Shown here one piece after another: positions 35,743-43,606 of a DNA stretch of 64,000 nt (the first letter of the stretch is position 1; every line of letters begins with the position of its first letter). Below the pieces are notes generated by a model. That model saw only the letters and a list, made by a program, of their open reading frames with translations, had not been told where the DNA came from and ran no database searches. Location of the stretch: assembly GCA_963835295.1 (NCBI GenBank), contig CAWIEX010000011.1, positions 1,178,001-1,242,000 on the forward strand, written 5' to 3'. The DNA is from JAOPZW01 sp963835295 (lineage in GTDB: Bacteria; Actinomycetota; Thermoleophilia; Solirubrobacterales; Solirubrobacteraceae). A program made the translations under genes and the position numbers.

Positions 35743-36960
35743 CTAGGCGTTCATCTCCTTGTGCAGGTTCTCGTCGATCGCTCCCAGGAACTCCTGGGTG
35801 GTGAGCCAATCCTGGTCGTCGCCCACCAGCAGGGCGAGGTCCTTGGTCATCTTTCCGCTCTCGACCGTCTCCACACACACACGCTCCAGCGTGTCGGCGA
35901 AGTGCTCGACGTCGGGTGTCTCGTCCATGCGCCCGCGATGGTGTAGGCCCCGCGTCCAGGCGAAGATCGAGGCGATCGGGTTGGTCGAGGTCGGCTTGCC
36001 CTGCTGGTGCTGGCGGAAGTGGCGGGTGACCGTGCCGTGGGCCGCCTCGGCCTCGACCGTGTTCCCGTCGGGCGTCATGAGCACGCTGGTCATGAGGCCG
36101 AGCGAGCCGAAGCCCTGCGCCACGGTGTCGGACTGCACGTCGCCGTCGTAGTTCTTGCATGCCCACACGTAGCCGCCCTCCCACTTCAGCGCGGCGGCGA
36201 CCATGTCGTCGATGAGCCGGTGCTCGTAGGTGAGCCCGGCGGCCTCGAAGTCGGCCCTGAACTCGCTGTCGAAGATCTCCTCGAACAGGTCCTTGAAGCG
36301 CCCGTCGTAGCGCTTCATGATCGTGTTCTTGGTCGAGAGGTAGACGGGCAGGCCGCGGTCGAGGCCGTAGCGCATGGAGGCGCGGGCGAAGTCGCGAATC
36401 GAGTCGTCGAGGTTGTACATCGCCATCGCGACGCCGCCGCCGGGGAAGTCGTAGACGTTGAGCTCAGTCGGCTCGTTGCCGTTCTTGGGCGTGAAGGTCA
36501 GCGTCAGGGTGCCCTCGCCGGGGACCACGAGGTCGGTCGCGCGGTACTGGTCGCCGAAGGCGTGGCGGCCGATGATGATCGGCTTGGTCCAGCCCGGCAC
36601 GAGGCGCGGGATGTTGGAGATGACGATCGGCTCGCGGAAGATGACGCCGCCGAGGATGTTTCTGATCGTCCCGTTGGGCGAGCGGTACATCTCCTTGAGG
36701 CCGAACTCCTCGACGCGCGCCTCATCGGGCGTGATCGTCGCGCACTTCACGCCCACGCCGTGGCGCTTGATGGCGTTGGCCGCATCGACCGTGATCTGGT
36801 CGTCGGTGGCGTCACGGCTCTCGATGCTCAGGTCGTAGTACTCGAGCTCGACGTCGAGGTAGGGCAGGATCAGCTGGTCCTTGATGAACTGCCAGATGAT
36901 CCGGGTCATCTCGTCGCCGTCGAGCTCGACGATCGGGTTCTTGACTGCGATCTTCGCCAT
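35743..36960 (-). CDS. icd: NADP-dependent isocitrate dehydrogenase (homodimeric type)
   Basis: A 405-residue enzyme of the eukaryote-like dimeric subfamily, converting isocitrate to 2-oxoglutarate with NADP. Blocks visible: NPIVELDGDEMTRIIW at the start, KCATITPDEARVEEF near 73, MYRSPNGTIRN near 92 (substrate serine and arginine), and the Asp-rich region GGYVWACKNYDGDVQSD near 265 that binds the metal. It is the first gene of icd-mdh. A region with the TerC riboswitch lies upstream on the other strand. Confidence 0.96.
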   Translation of the reverse strand: MAKIAVKNPIVELDGDEMTRIIWQFIKDQLILPYLDVELEYYDLSIESRDATDDQITVDAANAIKRHGVGVKCATITPDEARVEEFGLKEMYRSPNGTIRNILGGVIFREPIVISNIPRLVPGWTKPIIIGRHAFGDQYRATDLVVPGEGTLTLTFTPKNGNEPTELNVYDFPGGGVAMAMYNLDDSIRDFARASMRYGLDRGLPVYLSTKNTIMKRYDGRFKDLFEEIFDSEFRADFEAAGLTYEHRLIDDMVAAALKWEGGYVWACKNYDGDVQSDTVAQGFGSLGLMTSVLMTPDGNTVEAEAAHGTVTRHFRQHQQGKPTSTNPIASIFAWTRGLHHRGRMDETPDVEHFADTLERVCVETVESGKMTKDLALLVGDDQDWLTTQEFLGAIDENLHKEMNA

Positions 36961-37036
36961 TGGTGTCTCCTGGAGGTGAGGCGCGCAGGCTAGTGAACGG
37001 CGTGCGGCGCCCGCCCTGCGCCGCTATCGTGAGCGC

Positions 37037-37126
37037 CGAAGGGAAGTAGTCCCGACGGGTGACGTTCGTCAACACGGCCTCCGGGCCCGGCGTCATCGGC
37101 CATCGCGGCGGACGAAACCTTCTCCC
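37037..37126 (+). ncRNA. yybP-ykoY (manganese) riboswitch
   Basis: The aptamer is recognised by GGGAAGTAG (37041-37049), close to the conserved GGGGAGTAG of the class, followed by CGTCAACACGGCC (37067-37079), and the closing GACGAAACCTTC (37111-37122). P1 forms from GAAGG (37038-37042) and CCTTC (37118-37122). The 3' strand of P1 can instead pair with the ribosome site: CCTTCTCC (37118-37125) is complementary to GGAGAAGG (37143-37150), just before the GTG at 37153. Ligand binding should stabilise P1 and free the ribosome site. Mn2+-responsive members of this class precede TerC/Alx and MntP genes. Confidence 0.82.
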
Positions 37127-37152
37127 GGATCTGACGACCCAAGGAGAAGGCC

Positions 37153-38064
37153 GTGTCGCCCGCCGTGCCCATCGCCGCATCGTCGGCCCCCTCGCTCGAC
37201 CTCGACCCGTCCATCGCGACCTGGGGCGTCCTCGGCGCGCTGGTGGCCGGGATGCTCGCGCTCGACCTGCTGGTCTTCGCACGCGACCACACCCCGCCGC
37301 TGCGCGAGGCGGCCGCCTGGTCGGTCGTCTGGCTGATCGTCGCCGTCGCCTTCGGCGCTGCCTTCTGGGCGTGGCAGGGCGGCGAGGCCGGCGGCCAGTT
37401 CTTCGCCGGCTACCTGCTCGAGCGCACGCTGTCGCTCGACAACGTCTTCGTCTTCGCGGTGATCCTCACGTACTTCGCGGTGCCCGCCGCCGTGCAGCCC
37501 AAGGTCCTCTCGTGGGGCATCGCGCTCGCGCTCGTGCTGCGGCTGGTGCTCATCGTCGCCGGCGCGGCGCTGCTCGACACGTTCCACGCCACCTTCTACG
37601 TCTTCGGCGCCGTGCTGCTCTTCACCGCGTGGAAGCTCGTGCGCCGCGAAGGTCACGAGGTGGCGCCCGAGCGCAACCGGGCGCTTCGCCTGCTCCCCGA
37701 GCGGCTGCGAGCCAGGCCGCTCGTCGTCGTCTTCGTCGTGGTCGCCACCACCGACCTCGTGTTCGCGATCGACTCGATCCCGGCGATCTTCGCCGTGACC
37801 TCCGAGCCGTTCGTGGTCTTCGCGGCCAACGCCTTCGCCGTGCTCGGGCTGCGCGCCCTCTACTTCCTGCTGGCCGGGATGATGGACCGCTTCGTCTACC
37901 TCTCCCAGGGTCTGGCACTCATCCTCGCGGTCATCGGGGCGAAGATGCTGCTGATCGACGTCTGGCACCCGCCGATCTGGCTGTCGCTGGGAGTCATCGT
38001 CGGCGTGCTCGCCGCGACCGTCGTGCTCTCGCTGCGCGCGGAGCCCGAAGGGAGTGCGGCGTGA
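37153..38064 (+). CDS. TerC-family membrane protein (Alx-like, probable Mn2+ exporter)
   Basis: A 303-residue integral membrane protein with 8-9 hydrophobic helices. Family motifs ERTLSLDNVFVFAVI (~92) and VVVATTDLVFAIDSIPAIF (~196) carry the acidic residues thought to bind metal. Starting GTG sits three bases after a long purine-rich ribosome site (AAGGAGAAGG). Together with the upstream yybP-ykoY riboswitch, the likely job is exporting excess Mn2+, as proposed for Alx/TerC homologues; tellurite resistance, the family's original name, is not implied. Confidence 0.88.
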   Translation: MSPAVPIAASSAPSLDLDPSIATWGVLGALVAGMLALDLLVFARDHTPPLREAAAWSVVWLIVAVAFGAAFWAWQGGEAGGQFFAGYLLERTLSLDNVFVFAVILTYFAVPAAVQPKVLSWGIALALVLRLVLIVAGAALLDTFHATFYVFGAVLLFTAWKLVRREGHEVAPERNRALRLLPERLRARPLVVVFVVVATTDLVFAIDSIPAIFAVTSEPFVVFAANAFAVLGLRALYFLLAGMMDRFVYLSQGLALILAVIGAKMLLIDVWHPPIWLSLGVIVGVLAATVVLSLRAEPEGSAA

Positions 38065-38086
38065 TCCCCCGCGCCGGGATACTTCG

Positions 38087-38120
38087 CGTGAAGGGCTGAA
38101 TTGTGGTTCACTTCTTCACG
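38087..38120. promoter_or_regulatory. Candidate operator at the TetR gene start
   Basis: CGTGAAG (38087-38093) and its complement CTTCACG (38114-38120) flank 20 bases just before the TetR gene, the right arm overlapping its GTG. The spacing is large for a single TetR dimer, so it may be two half sites or coincidence. Confidence 0.3.
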
Positions 38121-38743
38121 TGCCGTACCGCCCCACCGAGCGCACCGAGGCCCGCCGCGCGGCCGCCCGCGAGCGCATCGTGCGCGCCGCGCACGCGCTC
38201 ATCGCCCGCGGCGGCTACCGCGAGGCCCAGGTGGCGGCCGTCGCGGCCGGGGCCGGCGTGGCGACGGGCACCGTCTACCGCCACTTCCCGTCCAAGGCCG
38301 ACCTCTTCGCCGAGGTCTTCCGGCGCGCCTCCCAGCGCGAGGTCGACGCCACGCGCGAGGCCGCGCAGGCGGCCGGAGGCCCGGCGTCTCGTCGCCTCGC
38401 GGCGGCGGTCGAGACCTTCGCGCGCCGGGCCCTGCGCGGCCGGCGCCTGGCCTGGGCGCTGCTCGCCGAGCCCGTCGACCCGGCCGTCGAGGTCGAGCGC
38501 CTGGCCTTCCGCCGCGCCTACGCCGCCGACTTCGAGCACGTCCTCCGCGAGGGTGTGGCCACCGGCGAGCTGGCGGCCCAGAACGTCGAGCTCAGCGCCG
38601 CCGCCCTGGTCGGCGCCCTGGGCGAGGCGCTCGTCGGCCCGCTCTCCTGGGTGGGCGGGACGAATTACGACGTCGACGCCGACGCGCTCGTGGCCGACCT
38701 CGTCAGCTTCTGCCTGCGCTCCGTCACCGAGGAGACCCACTGA
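38120..38743 (+). CDS. TetR-family transcriptional regulator
   Basis: A 207-residue regulator. The helix-turn-helix is at about residues 14-60 (ERIVRAAHALIARGGYREAQVAAVAAGAGVATGTVYRHFPSKADLF in outline). The C-terminal domain contains WALLAEPVDPAVEVERLAFRR. The GTG at 38120 is chosen to fit the normal N terminus. The stop codon overlaps the ATG of the acyl-CoA dehydrogenase gene by one base (TGATG), so the pair is one operon and the regulator most likely controls it. Confidence 0.87.
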   Translation: MPYRPTERTEARRAAARERIVRAAHALIARGGYREAQVAAVAAGAGVATGTVYRHFPSKADLFAEVFRRASQREVDATREAAQAAGGPASRRLAAAVETFARRALRGRRLAWALLAEPVDPAVEVERLAFRRAYAADFEHVLREGVATGELAAQNVELSAAALVGALGEALVGPLSWVGGTNYDVDADALVADLVSFCLRSVTEETH

Positions 38744-40386
38744 TGATCACCACGCCCGCCACCACCCACGACGTCCTCAACCAGGTCCCGCCCATGGAGG
38801 GCCGCAACCTCTTCGAGGACCATGCAGCGCTCCGCGAGGCGCTCGAGCGCGAGGGCGGCGGCTGGGCGGTCGATCGCCTCCGCGCCGCCGGCGCCTTCTG
38901 GGGCGGCGAGCCGATGCGCTGGGGCTTCGAGGCCAACGAGCACCCGCCCGTGCTGCACACGCACGACCGCTTCGGCCACCGCCTCGACGAGGTCGAGTTC
39001 CACCCGGCATGGCACGCGCTCATGCGCGCCGGGGTCGAGCAGGAGCTCCACGCGCTGCCGTGGCGCACCGACCAGCCGGGCGCCCACGTCGCGCGGGCGG
39101 CGACCTATGTCTGCTCGGGCCAGGCCGAGGCGGGCTTCGGGTGCCCGATCACCATGACCTTCGCCGCCGTCCCGGCCCTGCGCACGCAGCCCGAGGTGGC
39201 CGCCGAGTGGGTCCCGCGGCTGACCGCCACCAGCTACGACCCCGTGCTCAGGCCGGCCGCCGAGAAAGCCAGCGCGCTGTGCGGCATGGCGATGACCGAG
39301 AAGCAGGGCGGCTCTGACGTGCGCGCCAACACCACCCGGGCGCTGGCGGGCGACGACGGCTGGTGGGAGATCACCGGGCACAAGTGGTTCTGCAGCGCTC
39401 CGATGTGCGACCTCTTCCTCGTCCTCGCGCAGACCGACGAAGGGGTCACCTGCTTCGCGCTGCCGCGCGTGCTGCCCGACGGCGCGCGCAACGAGGGCTT
39501 CCAGCTGCAGCGCCTCAAGGACAAGCTCGGCAACCGCTCGAACGCCTCGAGCGAGGTCGAGTTCCGCGGCGCCCTGGCCCAGATCGTGGGCGAGCCCGGC
39601 CGCGGCGTGCCGACGATCATCGAGATGGTCAACCACACGCGCCTGGACTGCGTCATCGGGACGGCGGCCGGCATGCGGGCGGCGGTGGCGAACGCGACCT
39701 GGCATGCCGCCCACCGCAGCGCCTTCGGCAGGCGCCTGGCCGAGCAGCCGCTCATGGTCAACGTGCTCGCCGACCTCGCGATCGAGTCGGAGGCGGCGAC
39801 CGCCGTCGCCCTGCGCCTCGCGCGCGCCTACGACGAGGCGCCGGGCGACACGAACGCCGACGCCTTCAAGCGCCTGGCCACCGCGGTGGCCAAGTACCAC
39901 GTGTGCAAGCGCGCCCCCGGCCACGCCTTCGAGGCGCTCGAGTGCCTCGGCGGCAACGGCTACGTCGAGGCGTCAGGGATGCCGCGCCTGTACCGCGAGG
40001 CCCCGCTGGCCTCCATCTGGGAGGGCTCGGGCAACGTCATGGCCCTCGACGTCCTGCGCGCGCTCTCACGCAGCCCCGAGGCGCTCGACGCCTTCTTCGC
40101 CGAGGTCGACGAGGCCGCCGGCGCCGATCCGCGCCTCGACGACTTCACGGCCGCCACGCGTGCCGAGTTCATGGACCTCGAGGCGATCGAGCCGCGGGCC
40201 CGGCGCGTGGTCGAGCGCATGGCGCTGTGCCTCGAGGCCTCGCTGCTGGTGCGCCACGCACCGGCGGCGGTGGGCGATGCCTTCTGCGCCGCGCGCCTGG
40301 CGGGCGACGCCGGCCTGAGCTACGGCACGCTGCCGACCGGCGTCGACGCCGCCGCGATCGTCGCGCGGCACACGCCCCCGGTGTAA
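38743..40386 (+). CDS. AidB-like acyl-CoA dehydrogenase
   Basis: A 547-residue flavoprotein, longer than ordinary acyl-CoA dehydrogenases and close to E. coli AidB. It has LCGMAMTEKQGGSDVRANT (~180), ITGHKWFCSAPMCDLFLVL (~210), LGNRSNASSEVEF (~262), and CLGGNGYVEASGMPRLYRE with SIWEGSGN (~405-430), all AidB-type. AidB protects against alkylation and has weak isovaleryl-CoA dehydrogenase activity; here a fatty or branched acyl-CoA substrate is equally possible. Coupled to the TetR gene by TGATG. Confidence 0.88.
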   Translation: MITTPATTHDVLNQVPPMEGRNLFEDHAALREALEREGGGWAVDRLRAAGAFWGGEPMRWGFEANEHPPVLHTHDRFGHRLDEVEFHPAWHALMRAGVEQELHALPWRTDQPGAHVARAATYVCSGQAEAGFGCPITMTFAAVPALRTQPEVAAEWVPRLTATSYDPVLRPAAEKASALCGMAMTEKQGGSDVRANTTRALAGDDGWWEITGHKWFCSAPMCDLFLVLAQTDEGVTCFALPRVLPDGARNEGFQLQRLKDKLGNRSNASSEVEFRGALAQIVGEPGRGVPTIIEMVNHTRLDCVIGTAAGMRAAVANATWHAAHRSAFGRRLAEQPLMVNVLADLAIESEAATAVALRLARAYDEAPGDTNADAFKRLATAVAKYHVCKRAPGHAFEALECLGGNGYVEASGMPRLYREAPLASIWEGSGNVMALDVLRALSRSPEALDAFFAEVDEAAGADPRLDDFTAATRAEFMDLEAIEPRARRVVERMALCLEASLLVRHAPAAVGDAFCAARLAGDAGLSYGTLPTGVDAAAIVARHTPPV

Positions 40387-40408
40387 CCCTCGGGCGCCAT
40401 GAGATCGT

Positions 40409-40423
40409 CCGGCCTCCGGCCGG
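40409..40423. terminator. Possible terminator between converging genes
   Basis: CCGGCC-TCC-GGCCGG forms a short hairpin in the 107-base gap between the + strand acyl-CoA dehydrogenase and the minus-strand chemoreceptor. It is followed by a G-run on the + strand; there is no T-run. GC-rich arms of this size can arise by chance. Confidence 0.35.
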
Positions 40424-40493
40424 GGGGACCCGCCTTCGGCGACGCCGCCTGGCGCTGGCAGCGCTTGCGCCTGATGGTCGCCTCCGGCACCCC

Positions 40494-42323
40494 TCAGAGC
40501 GTGAAGCGCCCGACGAGCTCGTCGAGCTCGCGAGCGGTGCGCGACAGCTCCTGGGCGGAGGCCGCGATCTGCTGGGTCGAGGCGCTCGTCTCCTGCGCGG
40601 AGGCGGAGACCTGCTGGACCGTGGCGGAGGACTGCTCGGCGACGCTGGCCACCTCGACGATGTCGTTGGTGACGTGCGCGGCCCCGTCGGCGATCTGCTC
40701 GACGGCGACCGACACCTCGCTCACGCGCTCGGAGACGACCTCGATGCTCGCCGCGATGCGGGTGAAGGCGTCGCGGGCCTCAGCCACCGTGGTGGCCCCC
40801 AGCTCGCCGCGGGCGGCGCCGGTCTCGACGATGGTGACCGTGCGCTCGGTCTCCGAGCGGATCTCGTTGACGAGCTTGGCGATCGACTTCGCGGCGGCCT
40901 GCGACTCCTCGGCGAGCTTGCGGACCTCCTCGGCCACGACGGCGAAGCCGCGGCCCTGCTCGCCGGCCCGCGCGGCCTCGATGGCGGCGTTGAGCGCCAG
41001 CAGGTTGGTCTGCTCGGCGATGGCGGTGATGGTGTCCACGATCCCGCCGATCCGCTGGCTCTTGGAGCCCAGCTCGCGGATGGCCTGGCTGGCCTCGGCC
41101 GAGGCGTCGCGGACGGCGGCCATGGCCTCGGTGGCGCGCGCGACGGTCTCGGTGCCGACGCCGGCGGCGGCGCGGGCCTCGTCGGCGGCGCGTGAGGTCT
41201 CCTGCGCATCGTGGGCGGAGGCGGTGGTGGCGCCCGCGACCTGCTCGGTCCGTGCACGCGCGGAGGTCACGGAGCGCACCTGGCGCTCGGTGCCCGCGGC
41301 GACGTCGCCCAGCGCGCGAGCGATCTCGTCGACCGCGCGGCCGGCATCGGCCGAGGAGGAGGCGACGAGCTCCGAGGCGCCGGCCACGCTCGTGGCCGAG
41401 CGCGACATCTGACTCACCGCGGCGCGCAGCTCGGCCACGAGGCCGGCGAACGCGGCGCCGAGGCGGTCGCGCTCGGAGCGCGGGGTCACGTCGACGGTCA
41501 GGTCGCCTGTGGCGACGCGGTCGGCGGCGCCGGCCAGGTCGCGGAGGTGATCGACCATGGAGGCCAGGGCGGCGGACGTGCGACCGAGCTCGTCGCGCCC
41601 CTTGACGGAGAGCTCGTGGTCGACGTCGCCCTCGGCGAGCGCCTCGGCGGCACGCGAGAGCGCCGCCAGGCGGCGCGTGAGGTGCCGGGCGAGCGCGAAG
41701 GCCAGCGCCAGCGCGACGAGCAGAGCCAGCGCGCCGATGATCAGCGTGTCGCGCGTGGCGCCGGCCTTGGCGCTGGCAAAGCGCTTGTCGGCGGCCGCGC
41801 GCTCGTGATTGGTGCGCTCGATGTAGGCGCCGATGGCGGTGGTCACGCCGTCGGCGGCCTCGTCGACTGTGCTCGAGACGAGCTCGGTGGCGCCGACGCG
41901 GTCGCCGCGCTTGACGCTCGCGAAGAGCTTGGCGTCCTCGTCCTCGAAGCGCTTGACGGCGGCGTCGATCGCGGTCATCGAGCGCGGATCGTCGGCCGCG
42001 ACGCGCAGGGCCTCGAGGCGCGCCTTGAAGACCTTGAGATCGCCCTCCTCGTCGTCACGCAGGGCGCCCTTGGCGAGCACCATCTGCGTCTGCGCGAAGT
42101 GGGTGTCGGCGAAGGCGGTGTCCGCGTGCTGGGCGGCCATGATCCGCGGCACGACGCCGGTCGTCACGCGCTCGTGCGCGCTCTCCAGCGCGGCGAAGTT
42201 GACCAGGGTGACCGCGATGATCGCGGCCGTGAGCGTGAGGATCGCGCCGAAGCAGAGGCCGAGCTTGAGCGAGAGGCGCACGTTCCCGAGTCGGGGCACG
42301 CTGCGGGGGGACGGAAGACGCAT
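40494..42323 (-). CDS. Methyl-accepting chemotaxis protein
   Basis: A 609-residue receptor. One transmembrane helix at about 18-40, a helical external four-helix-bundle-like sensor (~42-190), a second helix (~195-215), then HAMP repeats (RHLTRRLAALSRAAEALAEGD and a second one at ~275) and the long signalling domain. The highly conserved tip sequence IAEQTNLLALNAAIEAARAGE is present near residue 450 in family order, with EVRKLAEES after it. It signals through CheW/CheA to flagella or pili; no che gene is in this window. The ATG at 42323 is preferred over one at 42371. Confidence 0.93.
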   Translation of the reverse strand: MRLPSPRSVPRLGNVRLSLKLGLCFGAILTLTAAIIAVTLVNFAALESAHERVTTGVVPRIMAAQHADTAFADTHFAQTQMVLAKGALRDDEEGDLKVFKARLEALRVAADDPRSMTAIDAAVKRFEDEDAKLFASVKRGDRVGATELVSSTVDEAADGVTTAIGAYIERTNHERAAADKRFASAKAGATRDTLIIGALALLVALALAFALARHLTRRLAALSRAAEALAEGDVDHELSVKGRDELGRTSAALASMVDHLRDLAGAADRVATGDLTVDVTPRSERDRLGAAFAGLVAELRAAVSQMSRSATSVAGASELVASSSADAGRAVDEIARALGDVAAGTERQVRSVTSARARTEQVAGATTASAHDAQETSRAADEARAAAGVGTETVARATEAMAAVRDASAEASQAIRELGSKSQRIGGIVDTITAIAEQTNLLALNAAIEAARAGEQGRGFAVVAEEVRKLAEESQAAAKSIAKLVNEIRSETERTVTIVETGAARGELGATTVAEARDAFTRIAASIEVVSERVSEVSVAVEQIADGAAHVTNDIVEVASVAEQSSATVQQVSASAQETSASTQQIAASAQELSRTARELDELVGRFTL

Positions 42324-42379
42324 GACCTGTGAGTCGGCGCTCAGCGCGCGAGCTTGAGGTCCTGCCACCATGTGTGTGC

Positions 42380-43540
42380 ATGGGAACAGGGTCGATCCAG
42401 CTCGCGCGGGTCTTCGGGATCCGCATCGGCGCGAGCCCGAGCTGGTTCGTCGTCGCGCTGATCTTCATCGTCTGGCTCTCGACGGCCTACGACGATCAGT
42501 ACGGCCAGACGACGGGCTACATCATGGCGGTGAGCTCCGTGGCCCTGTTCTTCCTGTCGCTCACCCTGCACGAGCTGGGGCACGCGTGGATCGCGCGGCG
42601 CAACGGCATCGAGATCGCAGGGATCGATCTGTGGTTCTTCGGCGGCATCGCCAAGCTCAACCGCGACAGCGAGTCACCGGGCGAGGAGTTCCGCGTCAGC
42701 GCGGCCGGCCCGGCGGTGACGCTGCTGATCGTCATCGTCTCCTGCGTGGTCGGCCTGCTCGTCGGCGGGAGCTCCGACTTCGGCGACGCGCTGGTCCTGC
42801 GCGACCACCCGGGGCCGGCGCTGGCCGTGCTCGGCTGGCTCGCGCTGGTCAACGCGGGGCTCTTCGTCTTCAACCTCGTGCCCGCCTTCCCGCTCGACGG
42901 CGGGCGCATCGCCCGCGCGATCGCATGGAAGGTCACCGGCGACCGCAATCGCGGCACGCGCTTCTCGGCGCGCCTCGGGCAGGCCTTCTCCTACGTCCTC
43001 ATGGGGCTGGGCATCTTCCTGCTCGTCCGCGGCGACGCGGGCAGCGGGATCTGGTGGATCCTCATGGGCTGGTTCCTCGGTCAGTCGGCGACCGGCGCCG
43101 TCGTCTCGAGCCGCTTCTCCGAGCGCCTGGAGGGCGTGACGGTGGCCGACGTCATGGACACCCAGCCCGTCTGGGTCCCCGGCGACACCACCGTGCTGCA
43201 GGCCCAGGACGAGTTCTTCCTGCGCTACCGCTGGCCGTGGTTCCCGGTCGCCGACCCGATCTCGGGGCGCTTCCTCGGGCTGCTGCACCAGGCGCGCGTC
43301 GACGGCGCCGTGCAGGAGGGCCAGCCGGCGCTGCACGTCTCCGACGTGGTCGACGCAGACGGCGACGAGGCCTTCCGCGTCCACGACGACACCCCGATCG
43401 AGCAGCTCCTCGCCTCGGAGGGGCTGCGCTCCCTCGGCGCGCTGATGGTCATCGACAGCGACGAGCGCCTGCGCGGCGTCGTCACGCTCGAGCAGGTCCG
43501 ACGGGCGCTCGCCTCGGCCACGCCAGGCCGCGCGGCCTGA
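42380..43540 (+). CDS. Site-2-type zinc metalloprotease (M50) with C-terminal CBS-like region
   Basis: A 386-residue membrane protease. Zinc motif HELGH lies in transmembrane segment three (~66-70), and the second motif NLVPAFPLDGGRI (~164-176) supplies the third ligand Asp. About six hydrophobic segments precede a cytoplasmic part (~250-380) resembling a CBS pair (VTVADVMDTQPVWVPGDTTV and a late LMVIDSDERLRGVVTLEQV). CBS domains often sense adenosyl nucleotides. It likely cleaves membrane-bound anti-sigma factors or signal peptides. Divergent from the chemoreceptor by 56 bases. Confidence 0.91.
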   Translation: MGTGSIQLARVFGIRIGASPSWFVVALIFIVWLSTAYDDQYGQTTGYIMAVSSVALFFLSLTLHELGHAWIARRNGIEIAGIDLWFFGGIAKLNRDSESPGEEFRVSAAGPAVTLLIVIVSCVVGLLVGGSSDFGDALVLRDHPGPALAVLGWLALVNAGLFVFNLVPAFPLDGGRIARAIAWKVTGDRNRGTRFSARLGQAFSYVLMGLGIFLLVRGDAGSGIWWILMGWFLGQSATGAVVSSRFSERLEGVTVADVMDTQPVWVPGDTTVLQAQDEFFLRYRWPWFPVADPISGRFLGLLHQARVDGAVQEGQPALHVSDVVDADGDEAFRVHDDTPIEQLLASEGLRSLGALMVIDSDERLRGVVTLEQVRRALASATPGRAA

Positions 43541-43606
43541 GCGTTCCTGGCGCCCGCCGGGGACGGTCGACCGTCCGCGACCCTTGACACATACACTCCA
43601 AGGAGC

